64,000 nucleotides of DNA from Pinus tabuliformis (taxonomy: Eukaryota > Streptophyta > Pinopsida > Pinales > Pinaceae), in NCBI GenBank assembly GCA_031772625.1, contig CM062813.1:698704115-698768114 (forward strand). The letters are read 5' to 3'. This document shows positions 12,151 to 22,857 of this stretch, piece after piece. The notes below the pieces were generated by a model. The model was not told the origin of the DNA, searched no databases, and worked only from the letters and a program-made list of their open reading frames with translations. Position numbers and translations under genes: made by a program. The first letter of the stretch is position 1, and each line of letters starts with the position of its first letter.

Positions 12151-12943
12151 ACTTGATGGCAACCACCACACCAAGTCACTCTCCCCCTTTGACATCAAGG
12201 GCAAAGGGCTGTGCTCCCCTTGAGGACATGCTGATACCTCTGCTTGGCTGTGCGGACTCATGCTCCCCCTGACAGTAGGCCAGATCTGCAAAAGATGTTC
12301 TTCAACAAGAACCAAGACTTATACACCATAAGGGACCTTCCTATCACCAAAAGACTCAATACATACATCCATACTCCCTACCAAGAGGGGACATATCAGA
12401 AACAACCAATTATATTACAGCATTCATCCCAGGCATAGTGGGGAAACTAACATAGGCCGTTACATGACCTTGACACCATAAAAGAGATATCACAAGAGAG
12501 ATACATGACATAGAGACAACAGATCTAGACCAAGACTTATGAAAGTCATCAGCAGCATATTATAAACATCTTTTTAGATCAGCAACCAGGATGTCTTTCT
12601 GAGCTCCTTTTCCTGAAATCAACAACCAAAACAGCTGAATGCCAACAATGCTTTATGAGACTTTTAAGCTGCTCCCCCTGAACCTGTGCTTGCTGCACTC
12701 CCTGAAACTGTGCCTGAAGAATTCTGACATACCCATTGCTGTTCATAACTCCAGAGTTTGCCCTTGCTGTTCAGAACTTCATATACGCGATTTCTCCTGC
12801 ATGAACCAACGTATGGACGCGGATATACTCTCTGCAACATGCGTACACCATACACGCGACTTTCCCTGCATAAATCCGCGTGTATACGCGTATATACCTT
12901 TCGTAACTTGCGTATACCAACTTTTCTGTAGAACAGACAAGCT
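12151..12943 (-). other. Copia 3' untranslated region
   Basis: About 790 bp between the gag-pol stop and the polypurine tract. I find no credible ORF. It carries two tandem 66-nt units (12,782-12,847 and 12,851-12,916) of the type also present three times in each LTR. Confidence 0.8.
12782..12916. repeat. Tandem pair of 66-nt palindromic units (Copia UTR)
   Basis: Each unit has a 7-nt arm, 20 nt, a 12-nt palindrome-like centre, 20 nt and another 7-nt arm. In the second unit the arms are TACACGC / GCGTGTA and TATACGC / GCGTATA, both perfectly complementary. In the first they are TATACGC / ACGTATG and TGGACGC / GCGTACA, each 6 of 7 with one G-T pair in the former. Spacing is identical to the LTR copies. 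Confidence 0.85.
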
Positions 12944-15900
12944 TCAACAGCAGGATGAAGCATCTACTACTCCCAGCTTTTGTCTGAGATATTCAAAAGT
13001 TTCCCTGGGCAGTGGTTTTGTGAGAATATCAGCAACTTGTTCCTTAGAAGAAACATACTCCAACTTGACCTTCTGCTCAAGCACTTGTTCCCGAAGAAAA
13101 TGGTACTTGATTGGTATGTGCTTGGTCTTTGAGTGCATGACTGGATTCTTTGAAATGCTGATTGCACTTGTATTATCACATAAGATAGAGACGGGTGGAG
13201 TGCAAGTGATTTGAAAGTCCTGCAAGGTCTGCATCATCCAAAGAAGTTGTGTGCAACAAGATGCTGCAGCCACATATTCTGCTTCAGCTGTAGATAAGGC
13301 AATCGAACTCTGTTTCTTGCTGAACCAAGATACTAATCTGGAACCCATGAAGAAAGCACCACCACTTGTGCTTTTCCTATCATCCACACTTCCAGCCCAA
13401 TCTGCATCTGTGTAAGCATGAAGAGTGAGATCTGTATTTCTAGGATACCATAAGCCATAGTTTTGGGTCCCTTGAAGATATTTGAAGATTCTTTTGACTG
13501 CCTGAAGATGAGTTTCCTTTGGGTTGGCTTGAAATCTTCCAACCATTCCTACTGCATGTGTAATATCTGGTCGAGTACCTGTCAAATAAAGCAAACTCCC
13601 AATCATGGATCTATAAGTGGGTTGGTGAACTGCTGCTGATTCATCATTTGCACTGAGGCTGCATCCTGTAACCATGGGTGTACATACTGGCTTTGACTCT
13701 TCCATGCCATACTTCTTCAAGATCTGCTTGAGGTATTTGGTTTGAGACAAGAAGATACCTCCTTCATTTTGTTGGATTTGCAATCCAAGAAAATATGTCA
13801 ATTCTCCAAGAAGTGACATTTCGAATTCTTTCTGCATAACCAAGGCAAAGTTTTGACTCATAGTCTCTTCATTGCTGCCAAAAATAATATCATCTACATA
13901 AACAACAAGAATTAGCAATTTGTTATTTTCAACTTTTATATAGAGATTGCTATCTGCTGATCCTTTTGAAAAGCCTTGTTGGTGAAGATATTTGTCCAAC
14001 CGATAGTACCAAGCCCTTGGAGCTTGTTTGAGTCCATAGAGTGCCTTTTTCAATCTGCATACAAGGTTTGGATCATTCCCAAGAATGAAACCATCTGGCT
14101 GCTCAATATATACTTCTTCTTCTAAGTCTCCATTCAGGAAGGCTGATTTCACGTCCATTTGAAATACCTTGAAGTTTTGAAAGCTTGAGAGAGCAAGGAA
14201 CATTCGGATGGCCTCAAGTCTTGCCACAGGAGCAAAGGTCTCTTCAAAATCTATTCCTTCTTGCTGTGCATACCCTTTACAAACAAGTCTGGCCTTGTTT
14301 CTAATTACTTCTCCATTTTCATTTAATTTATTCTTGAAGACCCATTTTGTTCCTATTACATTCTTATCTTTTGGTCTAGGAACTAATTCCCAAGTGTTGT
14401 TCTTTTCGATTTGCTCAAGTTCTTCATCCATTGCTTTGACCCAACATTCATCTTTGCATGCCTCTTTCACATTTTGTGGTTCAATGGAGGAGAGTAATGC
14501 CAAGTAGCTTGAAGCTTCTGCAAGTGTCCTTCTTGTTTGTACTCCTGCTTCTTTCTGCCCCACAATCTGAGTTTCTGGATGATTCTTTTGAACATATCTG
14601 GATGGAGTCTTCTCTTCTATTCTTGTCTGCTCCTCTGGTTCTTCTTGAGATTCTTCTTCTTCTTGAGGTTCTTCTTCTTCATCATTTCGCCTTTGAGAGT
14701 AACCTTCATCTTCTTCAATGTCTTCATGATGAACTTGCCTAGGAATATATCCCTTCTCATCAACCACTATATCAATACTGTCAACAATTCTGCCAAGTCT
14801 TTTATTGTAGCACTTGTATGCTTTGCTATGTGGAGAATAACCAAGAAGAATGCCCTCATCTGCTCTTGGTTCAAGTTTGCCAAGTTGCTCATCAGTATTC
14901 TTAATATAACATTTGCTCCCAAAGATTTTGAAGTGCTTCACGGAAGGAGTTTTACCACTCCAAAGCTCATGAGGTGTTTGAGTGCTGTTTACTCGGACAT
15001 TTGTTTTGTTAAGAATAATAACAGCAGCATGTGCAGCTTCACCCCAGAAGGTTGCAGGAGTACCTGATTCATCGAGCATAGCACGAGCCATTTGTTGGAT
15101 AGTTCTGTTCATTCTTTCCACAACCCCATTTTGCTGAGGAGTTCTAGCTGTAGAGAATTCTCTTCTTATCCCATGTTCATCGCAGAAATCGAAAAATTCA
15201 TTTGATGTGAACTCCCCACCTCTGTCAGATCTGAGGCACTTAATTTTGTGTCCTGATTCATTTTCAGCCAATGCTTTGAAGGATTTGAATTTTTCGAATG
15301 CTTCATCTTTGTGCTTCATAAGCCCTAACCAAACAAACCTTGAGAAATCATCAATGAATAATATCAGATATTCTTCTCCTCGAGGTGTCCTTTTCCTAAA
15401 TGGACCACATACATCTGTATGGACTAGCTCAAGAGGCAAGCTAGCTGATCCTTCCTTCTCTGGAAAGTTAGTTCTGGTTTGCTTTCCAAACTGACAAGAT
15501 TTGCATATGGTGTTGTCTGGAATTTTGATATCTGGAAGATCGCGAACTGCCTGATATTTGCATGCTTTCCTTATTTGTGAGAAGCTTAGATGTCCCAACC
15601 TTCGATGCCATAACCAGTGCTCTTCATCCTTGCTAAGATAGCATTGTTGTTGTCCTTCTTCAAATATGTACAGATTATTTGGAGTTCTTTTGCCTTTGAG
15701 AACTGTTTTACCTGTATCAAGATCACGAACAAGACATCCATTCGATCTGAAAATAACCTCGGTTTTTTGATCACACATCTGGCTGACACTTAGTAGATTA
15801 TGCTTCAATCCATCAACATACAAAACATTTCCAGCCTTGACCTTTTCTTTCAAAGGAGCAATACCTTTTCCTTTTATAGTTGCAGGAGTATCATTTCCAA

Positions 15901-17806
15901 AAGAAACTTTCTTTCCCTTTTCTAAAGTAGAATAAGATTCAAGTTTTTCTTTATCACCTGTCATATGTTTCGAACATCCACTGTCAATGTACCATAGATT
16001 TTCCTGTCCTTCTGCATAAAATGCTATCCCACATCTTTCTGTTTGAGGTTCCTTTATTCTCCATGTTTTGGTGCTCGTGGCTTGTTCCTTTTTCTCCTGA
16101 AACCTGCTCCTGCATTCAGAGTCTTTATGACCAAAATTATTGCAAATAGAACATTCAACTTCATTTTCAAGAACCGAAAAGTTGTTATAGGTCCTTTTTG
16201 TAATCCCTGTCATACTTCTTTGTTTTTGAGCTTCCCTAGTCATGATTGTTTTATATGCAACACATTGAGCTGCTTTGTGACCAAAGTTATGGCAAGAAAA
16301 GCATTGTCCATTGAAGAAGCTTCTGCGGTTATTGAATCTACCAGCCAACTGATTGTAATTTCTATTTTCATCTATTCTTGAGCCAAACTGAGAAGATTTT
16401 ACCTGTGGTTGGTTGTAGCTTTTGTTCACCCTTAAGAAGGATTGTCCCTGATAGTTTCTGTTTGTAATTCGTCCCTGCTTTACCTGATTATCTTCATTGT
16501 TCTTCTGCTCATTTCTTCTTGCTGCATCAAGATAACTTTTTGAGGTGGATGCTTGAGAGGTTTCTCCATTATAGCCCAAACCTGTCTTGTTTAGAGGAGA
16601 CCGCTGCACATTGATAATCTCATCCAAAGTTTCAGATCCTTTGACAAACTTAAGATTAATAGCTTTTGTTTTCTCAATTTCTTTTCTGAGACCAACAATT
16701 TCACCTTCTAGTTTTTCAAGATGTTTTTCCTTTTCATCAATTTGAAATTGCAAAGTATCAATGATCACATTCTTTTCTTCTATGCATCTCTTGAGTCTAG
16801 TAATTTCATTATAGAGATTATCCACATCTACAGCATCCTCATAATCATCATCTTCAAATGCCATTAACAGCTTATATTTATTACCTTGTTCATCTTCATC
16901 ACTATTTGATAAGCCATCACTATCTTCATGGGTGTAGTAGCTTTTCTTATTTGCACTTTGTTTCTTGTTCCATCTAGCAGGTTCTTTTCCTTTATCCTTA
17001 TAAGGACATTTTGCAGCATAATGACCTACTCTTCCACAAGCAAAGCATTTGAAAGGTAGCTTACCTCTGAACCTTCCAGAACCCCTTTGAAGATTTCTGA
17101 CAAAATTTGATTCTTCTTCCTCTTCTTCTGGAACATGGCTTGCTTCATAGTAATCTTCTTTTCCTGATGCCTTAAAAGCAGCTTCCCTTCTGTCAGATGG
17201 ACCTCCCTTTCTCATTTCATAAGCAGTTAGAATTCCATGTAGCTGAGACATAGTGAGAACACGGAGATTTTCTTTTTCTTCTATTGCAGATACTTTAGAT
17301 TCAAACTTGGGGGATAATGATCTTAGAATCTTTTGAACTACTATAGTCTCTTTTATTTCTTCACCCAAATTTTTCATACAATTAACAATCTCATCTACCC
17401 GAAGAAAATAATTAGCCACACTTTCATCATTATACATCTTGAGAGTCTCATATTGAATCCTGAGAGTTTGAAGTTTAGCTTGCTTTACCTGTTCATCTCC
17501 TTCATAGCTAGTGATCATTTTGTCCCATATCTCTTTTGCTGATTTTAAGTGCATGACCTTCATGAATTCTGTTTGGGATATACTTCCTAATAGAGTACTG
17601 ACTGCTTTTGCATTTGTTTCATACTGCTTTTTCTCAGCTGGATCTGTAGGAGTAGCTGAAGGAAAAGCATAGCCTGTTTCTACAATGTTCCAAACTTCTG
17701 TACCAAGAGATTGAAGATATGCAGTAACTCTTACCTTCCAATAATTGAAATTTGTCCCATCAAAAATCGGTGGCCTGATTGATGCTTCTTTCTCGTAGTT
17801 GCTCAT
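12944..17806 (-). CDS. Copia gag-pol polyprotein, intact, 1,620 aa
   Basis: A single ORF from ATG at 17,806 to the stop at 12,944. The N-terminal gag has the UBN2-like fold signature ([10 protein letters not shown] near residue 15). It continues with zinc knuckle [14 protein letters not shown] near 254, a coiled coil at about 330-390, and two more knuckles, [14 protein letters not shown] near 500 and [14 protein letters not shown] near 550. Protease active site [13 protein letters not shown] is near 605. Integrase has the HHCC zinc site ([14 protein letters not shown] at about 735-770) and catalytic Asp, Asp and Glu in [16 protein letters not shown] and NGVVERMN (about 793, 858, 892). Reverse transcriptase covers about 1,140-1,400 with the YVDD box near 1,302. 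RNase H has [18 protein letters not shown] and LCDNTSAI. Nothing is missing, so the protein should be functional. The extra knuckles and coiled coil make gag longer than in most Copia elements. Confidence 0.95.
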   Translation of the reverse strand: MSNYEKEASIRPPIFDGTNFNYWKVRVTAYLQSLGTEVWNIVETGYAFPSATPTDPAEKKQYETNAKAVSTLLGSISQTEFMKVMHLKSAKEIWDKMITSYEGDEQVKQAKLQTLRIQYETLKMYNDESVANYFLRVDEIVNCMKNLGEEIKETIVVQKILRSLSPKFESKVSAIEEKENLRVLTMSQLHGILTAYEMRKGGPSDRREAAFKASGKEDYYEASHVPEEEEEESNFVRNLQRGSGRFRGKLPFKCFACGRVGHYAAKCPYKDKGKEPARWNKKQSANKKSYYTHEDSDGLSNSDEDEQGNKYKLLMAFEDDDYEDAVDVDNLYNEITRLKRCIEEKNVIIDTLQFQIDEKEKHLEKLEGEIVGLRKEIEKTKAINLKFVKGSETLDEIINVQRSPLNKTGLGYNGETSQASTSKSYLDAARRNEQKNNEDNQVKQGRITNRNYQGQSFLRVNKSYNQPQVKSSQFGSRIDENRNYNQLAGRFNNRRSFFNGQCFSCHNFGHKAAQCVAYKTIMTREAQKQRSMTGITKRTYNNFSVLENEVECSICNNFGHKDSECRSRFQEKKEQATSTKTWRIKEPQTERCGIAFYAEGQENLWYIDSGCSKHMTGDKEKLESYSTLEKGKKVSFGNDTPATIKGKGIAPLKEKVKAGNVLYVDGLKHNLLSVSQMCDQKTEVIFRSNGCLVRDLDTGKTVLKGKRTPNNLYIFEEGQQQCYLSKDEEHWLWHRRLGHLSFSQIRKACKYQAVRDLPDIKIPDNTICKSCQFGKQTRTNFPEKEGSASLPLELVHTDVCGPFRKRTPRGEEYLILFIDDFSRFVWLGLMKHKDEAFEKFKSFKALAENESGHKIKCLRSDRGGEFTSNEFFDFCDEHGIRREFSTARTPQQNGVVERMNRTIQQMARAMLDESGTPATFWGEAAHAAVIILNKTNVRVNSTQTPHELWSGKTPSVKHFKIFGSKCYIKNTDEQLGKLEPRADEGILLGYSPHSKAYKCYNKRLGRIVDSIDIVVDEKGYIPRQVHHEDIEEDEGYSQRRNDEEEEPQEEEESQEEPEEQTRIEEKTPSRYVQKNHPETQIVGQKEAGVQTRRTLAEASSYLALLSSIEPQNVKEACKDECWVKAMDEELEQIEKNNTWELVPRPKDKNVIGTKWVFKNKLNENGEVIRNKARLVCKGYAQQEGIDFEETFAPVARLEAIRMFLALSSFQNFKVFQMDVKSAFLNGDLEEEVYIEQPDGFILGNDPNLVCRLKKALYGLKQAPRAWYYRLDKYLHQQGFSKGSADSNLYIKVENNKLLILVVYVDDIIFGSNEETMSQNFALVMQKEFEMSLLGELTYFLGLQIQQNEGGIFLSQTKYLKQILKKYGMEESKPVCTPMVTGCSLSANDESAAVHQPTYRSMIGSLLYLTGTRPDITHAVGMVGRFQANPKETHLQAVKRIFKYLQGTQNYGLWYPRNTDLTLHAYTDADWAGSVDDRKSTSGGAFFMGSRLVSWFSKKQSSIALSTAEAEYVAAASCCTQLLWMMQTLQDFQITCTPPVSILCDNTSAISISKNPVMHSKTKHIPIKYHFLREQVLEQKVKLEYVSSKEQVADILTKPLPRETFEYLRQKLGVVDASSCC

Positions 17807-17848
17807 GATGAATGATCTACCTTCAAGCGATCAAGCTTCTCTGAAGGA

Positions 17849-17863
17849 CCTGCTCTGATACCA
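17849..17863 (-). other. Copia primer-binding site
   Basis: On the minus strand TGGTATCAGAGCAGG starts two bases after the 5' LTR. TGGTATCAGAGC is the standard match to plant initiator tRNA-Met. Confidence 0.9.
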
Positions 17864-17865
17864 AT

Positions 17866-19343
17866 TGTTGGAAATAATACTAAGAGGGGGGGTGAATCAG
17901 TATTATCAGATCAATCAAACTTTTTCAATGCTCAGAAACATATACGCTACTTCAGTTAGGTGAACCAGCGTGTACACGCTACTGTGACTAAATAAAACAG
18001 CGTATAAGAAGAAAACTCATAATTTAGTTAGCTTATTCTTCAGTTAAGTTCATCAGGACATTATTCACCACATTAATAGTAACTAGGTGCAGTATAACAG
18101 AACAGATCAAAAGCCACACACATGAACACCAAGATATAAGGTGGAAACCCAATGTGGGTGAAAACCACCTGCTGCAAGTTGTCTCTATCTTTCTTTAATA
18201 TGAAACTTCAGTTTACAATCTTTTGTACTGGTGCAGCCTTATACCAGTACGCAGGCTACAACCTGCAGAAGGCTACAACCTTCTCTCGTTCTCCAAACTT
18301 CCTTGGAAGGGAGCTCCAACCCCCTTTGCTCTTGTACTAGCCAAGATACTAGTACGTAGGTGCTGACCTACAATCTTCTTTCCTTCAGATACCACCTTTC
18401 ATACATTTTCAGACTGGATATTCCTGAAGCACAACATTACAATCTGTAGACCCCAATTCATTCAACTTTCACAACAGATCATTGAAGCATAAAACAACCA
18501 AACTTTGAATCACTGAATCACTGAACCCTGTCAATCACCAGTTACCAGAACACAGAGCAGACTACAGAACTCTGCAATAACAGTCAGACCCCACTGTAAA
18601 CCCAAAATCAAGCTTCAAAAGATATACGCTACTTCAATGAGCAAAACCCGCGTATACACGCGTTTTTACCGAAGCCAACCTGCGTACAGATCTAAAAATA
18701 AACTTTCTCAATTTGCAGCAATACCAGACATCAGTTAGACCCAGAACATAACATTGCGACAATATGCAGATCTAGAAATATGTATAATCAACCATATCAT
18801 GATAGTGCATTTCAAACCATTAGATCCCGATCTATCCTTAGATCTAGTCTTCCATCAACCGATGTGATCTCTCCTTGGCTTAGATCAAGCAACCCAGAAC
18901 CTGCATATCAGATCTCTTTCTCTCTTAGATATTCAAGCCTTGTCGAAAGATGATTTTGCCTAATGATCTTCTTCTCCTTATATAGCCTTAGGCCTTGCTC
19001 AATACCAAGAGCCAAAACCATAGTAACATAATACCATCAACTTCAAAACTAGGGATCGACACGCCCGTCGAGACACAATGGTCCGAAACCATAGGCACAA
19101 CTTCCAAGGACTAACCACCATGGACCAAAGGTACTTTTCCACATACACGCGCTTTTTCTGAATCCAACTAGCGTGTACACGCGACTTGGGCTTAACTAAC
19201 CTGCGTATATGAACTTCCTTGGCATGCTGTACTAAGATCTGTCTTCTGATTAAGTTGCCATCACCTGTACCAACCTCTGAGCACCTGTACCAACCTCTGA
19301 GTGAGTTGCCATCAAGGACAACACTTGAATCATAATGCCAACA
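17866..19343 (-). repeat. Copia 5' LTR (right on the plus strand)
   Basis: 1,478 bp. TATA-like box on the minus strand at about 18,987-18,977. It holds 66-nt units at 17,941-18,006, 18,623-18,688 and 19,144-19,209. In the third unit its arms TACACGC/GCGTGTA are perfect where the other LTR has a C-to-T change, so the perfect form is probably original. Confidence 0.95.
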
Positions 19344-19613
19344 GGATGGTTGTGACCATACCGTGGGACTTTACATTTATGATGATCCTTCTCATTTGGA
19401 TTGTTGGCCCATACCACGGATCATTTCATATATTCCTTATCATCCGGATGGTTGCATCCATATTGTGGATTCATGTTTTGATATCAGATATGTATATGTA
19501 TATGTGTCCTTGATTTGCAGGTCTCCTGACAGTGTTTGTTGTCGTCCTTACAAAATATCGTAAAGCATCTCAGTCATCACTCCCTATTCTGCCTTCATGC
19601 TTTAGGGGGCATT
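19344..19613 (+). other. Gypsy-1 3' UTR, second part, with tandem repeat and polypurine tract
   Basis: Continuation of gypsy-1 after the Copia, starting with the duplicated GGATG. Related units begin at 19,344, 19,398 and 19,446 (GGATGGTTG, GGATTGTTG, GGATGGTTG), each followed by CCATA. The tract CTTTAGGGGGCATT (19,600-19,613) precedes the 3' LTR; gypsy-B has CTTTAGGGGGAAAC in the same place. Confidence 0.75.
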
Positions 19614-20641
19614 TGTTACACAGTATTTTGTCACACCTCCTGCAGTTCCCTGTGACATACCCTAAAGTGCCTGAAACATGACCATCATGCAGTGTACTCA
19701 TTCAGATATGTAGCTCGCATCCTCTCTAAAACATTGATTGGAAAATGCCTTGAGCTTTCCCCTGAAGAAATAGCTCTAAAACCCTAATTTTGAGACTCAT
19801 CACTCCTATGAAGTTAAAAACTACGATGGTCACATGTGGCATCACGCTTGACCCATGATGGAATCGCTCTATTCAATTGTATACCCGTGATGTTCCCCAA
19901 AGAGGATAAGAAGCTTCGTGATCTAGAAGCTTCGAGGGTGATGAGTTGGAAGTTGTCTAGCATGGATGAGGTTTAATTATCCCAACTTGGGCTCTTGGTC
20001 TTATCCCTATGAGATACCTCCTTGAGATGAGAGCCTACTCCTATCTTTGGAGAGATCCTAACTCCCTTTCCCTGCCTATATATTCATATTTTCCCATTCA
20101 AAAATGGTTGGTCTATGCCTATTTGCACCCTTATGCTAAGATTGTGCAAAATGCTACTCATTTGGCTTGGAGAAGGAGCAATTGTAGAGCTCAGCTTGGA
20201 CTTGTATATTCATTTCATGGAGAGCCTATCAACGTCAAGGCCTGGTTGTATACTTCCCCTTCTTTTCTATTAATATACAACTACTGTTTCATTTTCCATC
20301 GATGTGTATGCTCATGTATCATCTATCTTAACATTCCTTGATTAATTAAGTAGGTTGCTTTTGAATATGCTATTTGTATTTGCATACCTTCTTGTGTCTT
20401 GATATCTTGTGCAGGTGCATAAACACTATGAGCAGTAGGAATGAGCTCGTGACGCAAGTGATTCAAGGTCTTCAACAAAGGACATTGAGATAGCATCAAA
20501 ATGAGGTAGGCCATCTTCTTCGTCTCTATTTTCAATTGTAACTTAGGAAAGTGTCTGGTAGATTGTCACTTAGGTTGCTAGACCCACTCATTGGGCTAGA
20601 GGGATCGTCTCTGTCCGCAGAGAGGATTTACCTAGACAACA
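19614..20641 (+). repeat. Gypsy-1 3' LTR
   Basis: 1,028 bp, TGTTACA to GACAACA, followed by AAGTC (20,642-20,646). Many substitutions and small indels relative to 3,919-4,963 indicate an insertion clearly older than the Copia. TATA-like CTATATATTC near 20,075. Confidence 0.88.
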
Positions 20642-21481
20642 AAGTCCAAATCATGCCAGGGAATGCATTGTGTGTGCAAATTGCATCCAGTAGATAGGAA
20701 AACATGTAAAATATGGCTTGCCCGCCCTTGGGGGAACTAAGGGTGTTAGATACATGGATTCGTAGCTGTTGAGCCAACAAATCTGACTAGTTGAATGGTT
20801 TACCTTCATTCATAATCTAGTCTAGTAAGAAATCCCACCCTTCAGAAAAGGTCTCAGTGCTATGCTAGTTGTAGATTATGTGACATAAAACTATCAAGAG
20901 TTGATAGGCCCTCCTCAAATATTTTGTCTTGTAGGTGTTGGTGGGTGTTTGACGAAATTTTGTTGTCTCTTTCACCCAGCTTTTAACAATCTCCTTGGTG
21001 CTCAAGTAGTTGGTTTTTTCATAGAAGTACGAATCCATGAGTGATTCTGGCTCAAGAAAATGGTACATGAGATGATACTCTTCTGTTGGAAAAGAAGCAA
21101 GCCTTTGTCCGTTGGCACTATTGAGAGTCATAGTCTTTGGATTTGTATTGGATAGTATCCAACTAACAATGTATGTGCATGGAAAAGTCAGATATCTTCA
21201 TTCAATCCTATGTAACCCTGACTTTTGGACATTGACATACACCTGTCGGTCTTCCAGATCTACTTTAAAGTTTCTTGCTGAGAAAAATTCATTCACCTTT
21301 TTCCATGTGATATCTAATTCCTTTTCTACAAACACTTGAGTGTTTGCGTAAATTGGAAAGTAAACTAGCATATTCTCAATTGCCTCCCCGATGATGCTCC
21401 CTATGGTATCCTTTGAAGTAGTTGTCATGGGTGCCATGATAATAATGACTGATGAAGGGAATTGCTCAACACCTACAATAC
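20642..21481 (-). pseudogene. 5' half of the interrupted minus-strand gene (exon 2)
   Basis: On the minus strand an exon appears to begin at 21,481, after a splice-acceptor-like TTTTTCCTCCCACAG. The likely start is the MAPMTTTSKDTIG methionine near 21,435. Recognisable conserved-looking blocks are YHLMYHFLEPESLMDSYFY, LRRAYQLLIVLCHIIYN and FYMFSYLLDAICTHNAFPGM. In-frame TAG stops occur where glutamine or another residue is expected. The frame reaches the AAGTC target site and resumes without a shift at 3,918. Family unknown. I keep it separate from the gypsy elements because it lacks gag or pol motifs. Confidence 0.6.
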
Positions 21482-22253
21482 CTGTGGGAGGAAAAAGCAC
21501 TCATGGCAGATATAAATTAGCTTCAACAAATAAACTTACAAATCAATATCAAGCAACAAGCCAGTGAACTGATGAGGAGGATTACATAGTTCCTAAGGTC
21601 AAGGGAAAGAGACTAGTTGAGGGAACTACACATTGTGCAGTTTCAAAAACCAGTGATGTACGTTGAGGCTAGAGACTGTGCAATGCGCAATTCTGCCTAG
21701 GAAAACTGATGTGGAGATTGTGCATTGCGTAGTCTCAGTGGCCAAGGGTAAAGGATTGAGCCCTAGAACTACGTAATGCACTGTTGGGCTAGTCTGGTAC
21801 TGCACATTACATAGTATCATAGGCCAAGTTGATATATTGAGCCTCAAACTTGCACAATGTTTGGCTAGACAAGGTGATGCATGGCCAAGGGATGAGTAGA
21901 TCTGCCCAGTAAGAGTGTGGGAAATAAGAAGATCTGAGTGATAGTGCATCTCAAAATGCATAACTGACTAAGTATGGATATATATATGCAAAACGACTAT
22001 GGAATATCAACATGCAAAAGGAAAAACAAGCATGCATGGAGATTCACTAAAACAACAACCAATAATGGGAAAAAACAAGAAAACTAATGTGACACTTGTA
22101 AAAGGCAAACAACATATCATACCAACACTTGTACAAGATAATATACATTAAAATGTCAACAACCATGAAAGGAACAATCAAAACAACACTCACAAAAGCC
22201 AAACAACAAAAATAGATGAAAAAACGACAAAAGACGACAAATGTAAAACTCAC
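21482..22253 (-). other. Putative 5'-leader intron of the interrupted gene
   Basis: On the minus strand TTTTCCAG|GTGAGT at 22,254/22,253 is a consensus donor and CCTCCCACAG at 21,482 a consensus acceptor; the intron would be 772 nt. Upstream sequence (to about 22,352) would be a leader exon, because its ATG frame does not join exon 2 in frame. The intron contains a 20-bp inverted repeat (21,672-21,691 with 21,717-21,736) and a second, weaker one (21,768-21,778 with 21,805-21,815). Confidence 0.45.
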
Positions 22254-22857
22254 CTGGAAAAGCACTGCAAACTCCACTGAAGGCTCCTTGATCTCCTTGG
22301 GAATGCTAGAGCTCCAAGATAGAATGTACAAATGAGATCTATGGGCATCCATTATATAGATCTAGACCAATTAGGGTTTATGACATGCATGCCTAAAATC
22401 AAGGAAAAAGTGACACTTGGCAGAAACTTGCATGCACACTGCCAAGAAGGATTGCACAATTCTCGAGGATTGGGAAAATTCTTGACTCAGTGCATTGTGT
22501 GGTTTCTGAGCTCAAGATATGATTTGTGCAATTTCCATCATCAAGGTTGGGTTGCCATCCAAGATTGTGCAATTTTCATGCTCAATGTTGGCCTGCCAAA
22601 AAGAATTCCGCAGGCCTTCCAAGGTTGCACATTTCTGGAGGCAAGCCCAACAATGTTGCAAGGTCAAGTAAAGATTTAGCTTGTGTTTGAAATATGTCAA
22701 ACTGAGATCAATACATCACAAACAAATCATGAAAATATAATTCTTTTATCATAGAATGAATACTTGATGACACTAAAACATAAGCTTCTATAGATAGAAG
22801 TAAGGATCTAAAATCAAAGCATAGGAAAAATTTTGGATGGTGGTTGTAACACCTACA

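Larger units (their letters stand above)
10659..19343 (-). mobile_element. Intact Ty1/copia retrotransposon nested in gypsy-1
   Basis: The element is 8,685 bp in minus orientation. Both LTRs are 1,478 bp, begin TGTTGG and end CCAACA on the plus strand, and differ by eye at about a dozen positions (near 1%). It is flanked by the 5-bp repeat GGATG. It has a PBS matching the 3' end of initiator tRNA-Met, a polypurine tract, and one uninterrupted gag-pol ORF with all enzymatic motifs. The order PR-INT-RT-RH is diagnostic of Copia. The long gag, 1.5-kb LTRs and FGSNEE-type RT sequence suggest the SIRE or Tork side of the superfamily, which I cannot resolve by eye. Of the elements seen here it is the only one that looks able to move. 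Confidence 0.95.
3919..20641 (+). mobile_element. Gypsy-1: Tat-like Ty3/gypsy element with gag-protease only, containing a nested Copia
   Basis: Two direct LTRs (3,919-4,963 and 19,614-20,641) are flanked by AAGTC duplications. A PBS-like site follows the 5' LTR and a purine tract precedes the 3' LTR. Without the Copia insertion the element is about 8.0 kb. It codes for a gag-protease frame but has no reverse transcriptase, RNase H or integrase, so it must have depended on enzymes from a relative. Its leader and 3' UTR resemble those of gypsy-B, including 3' UTR hairpins with CTCGTTAAAA-type loops. The LTR copies differ much more than those of the Copia inside it, in agreement with the nesting order. 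Confidence 0.88.

Noticed and set aside
14208-15067. Plus-strand ORFs opposite the Copia polyprotein
   Set aside because: They are antisense shadows of the intact gag-pol with hydrophobic, low-complexity composition.
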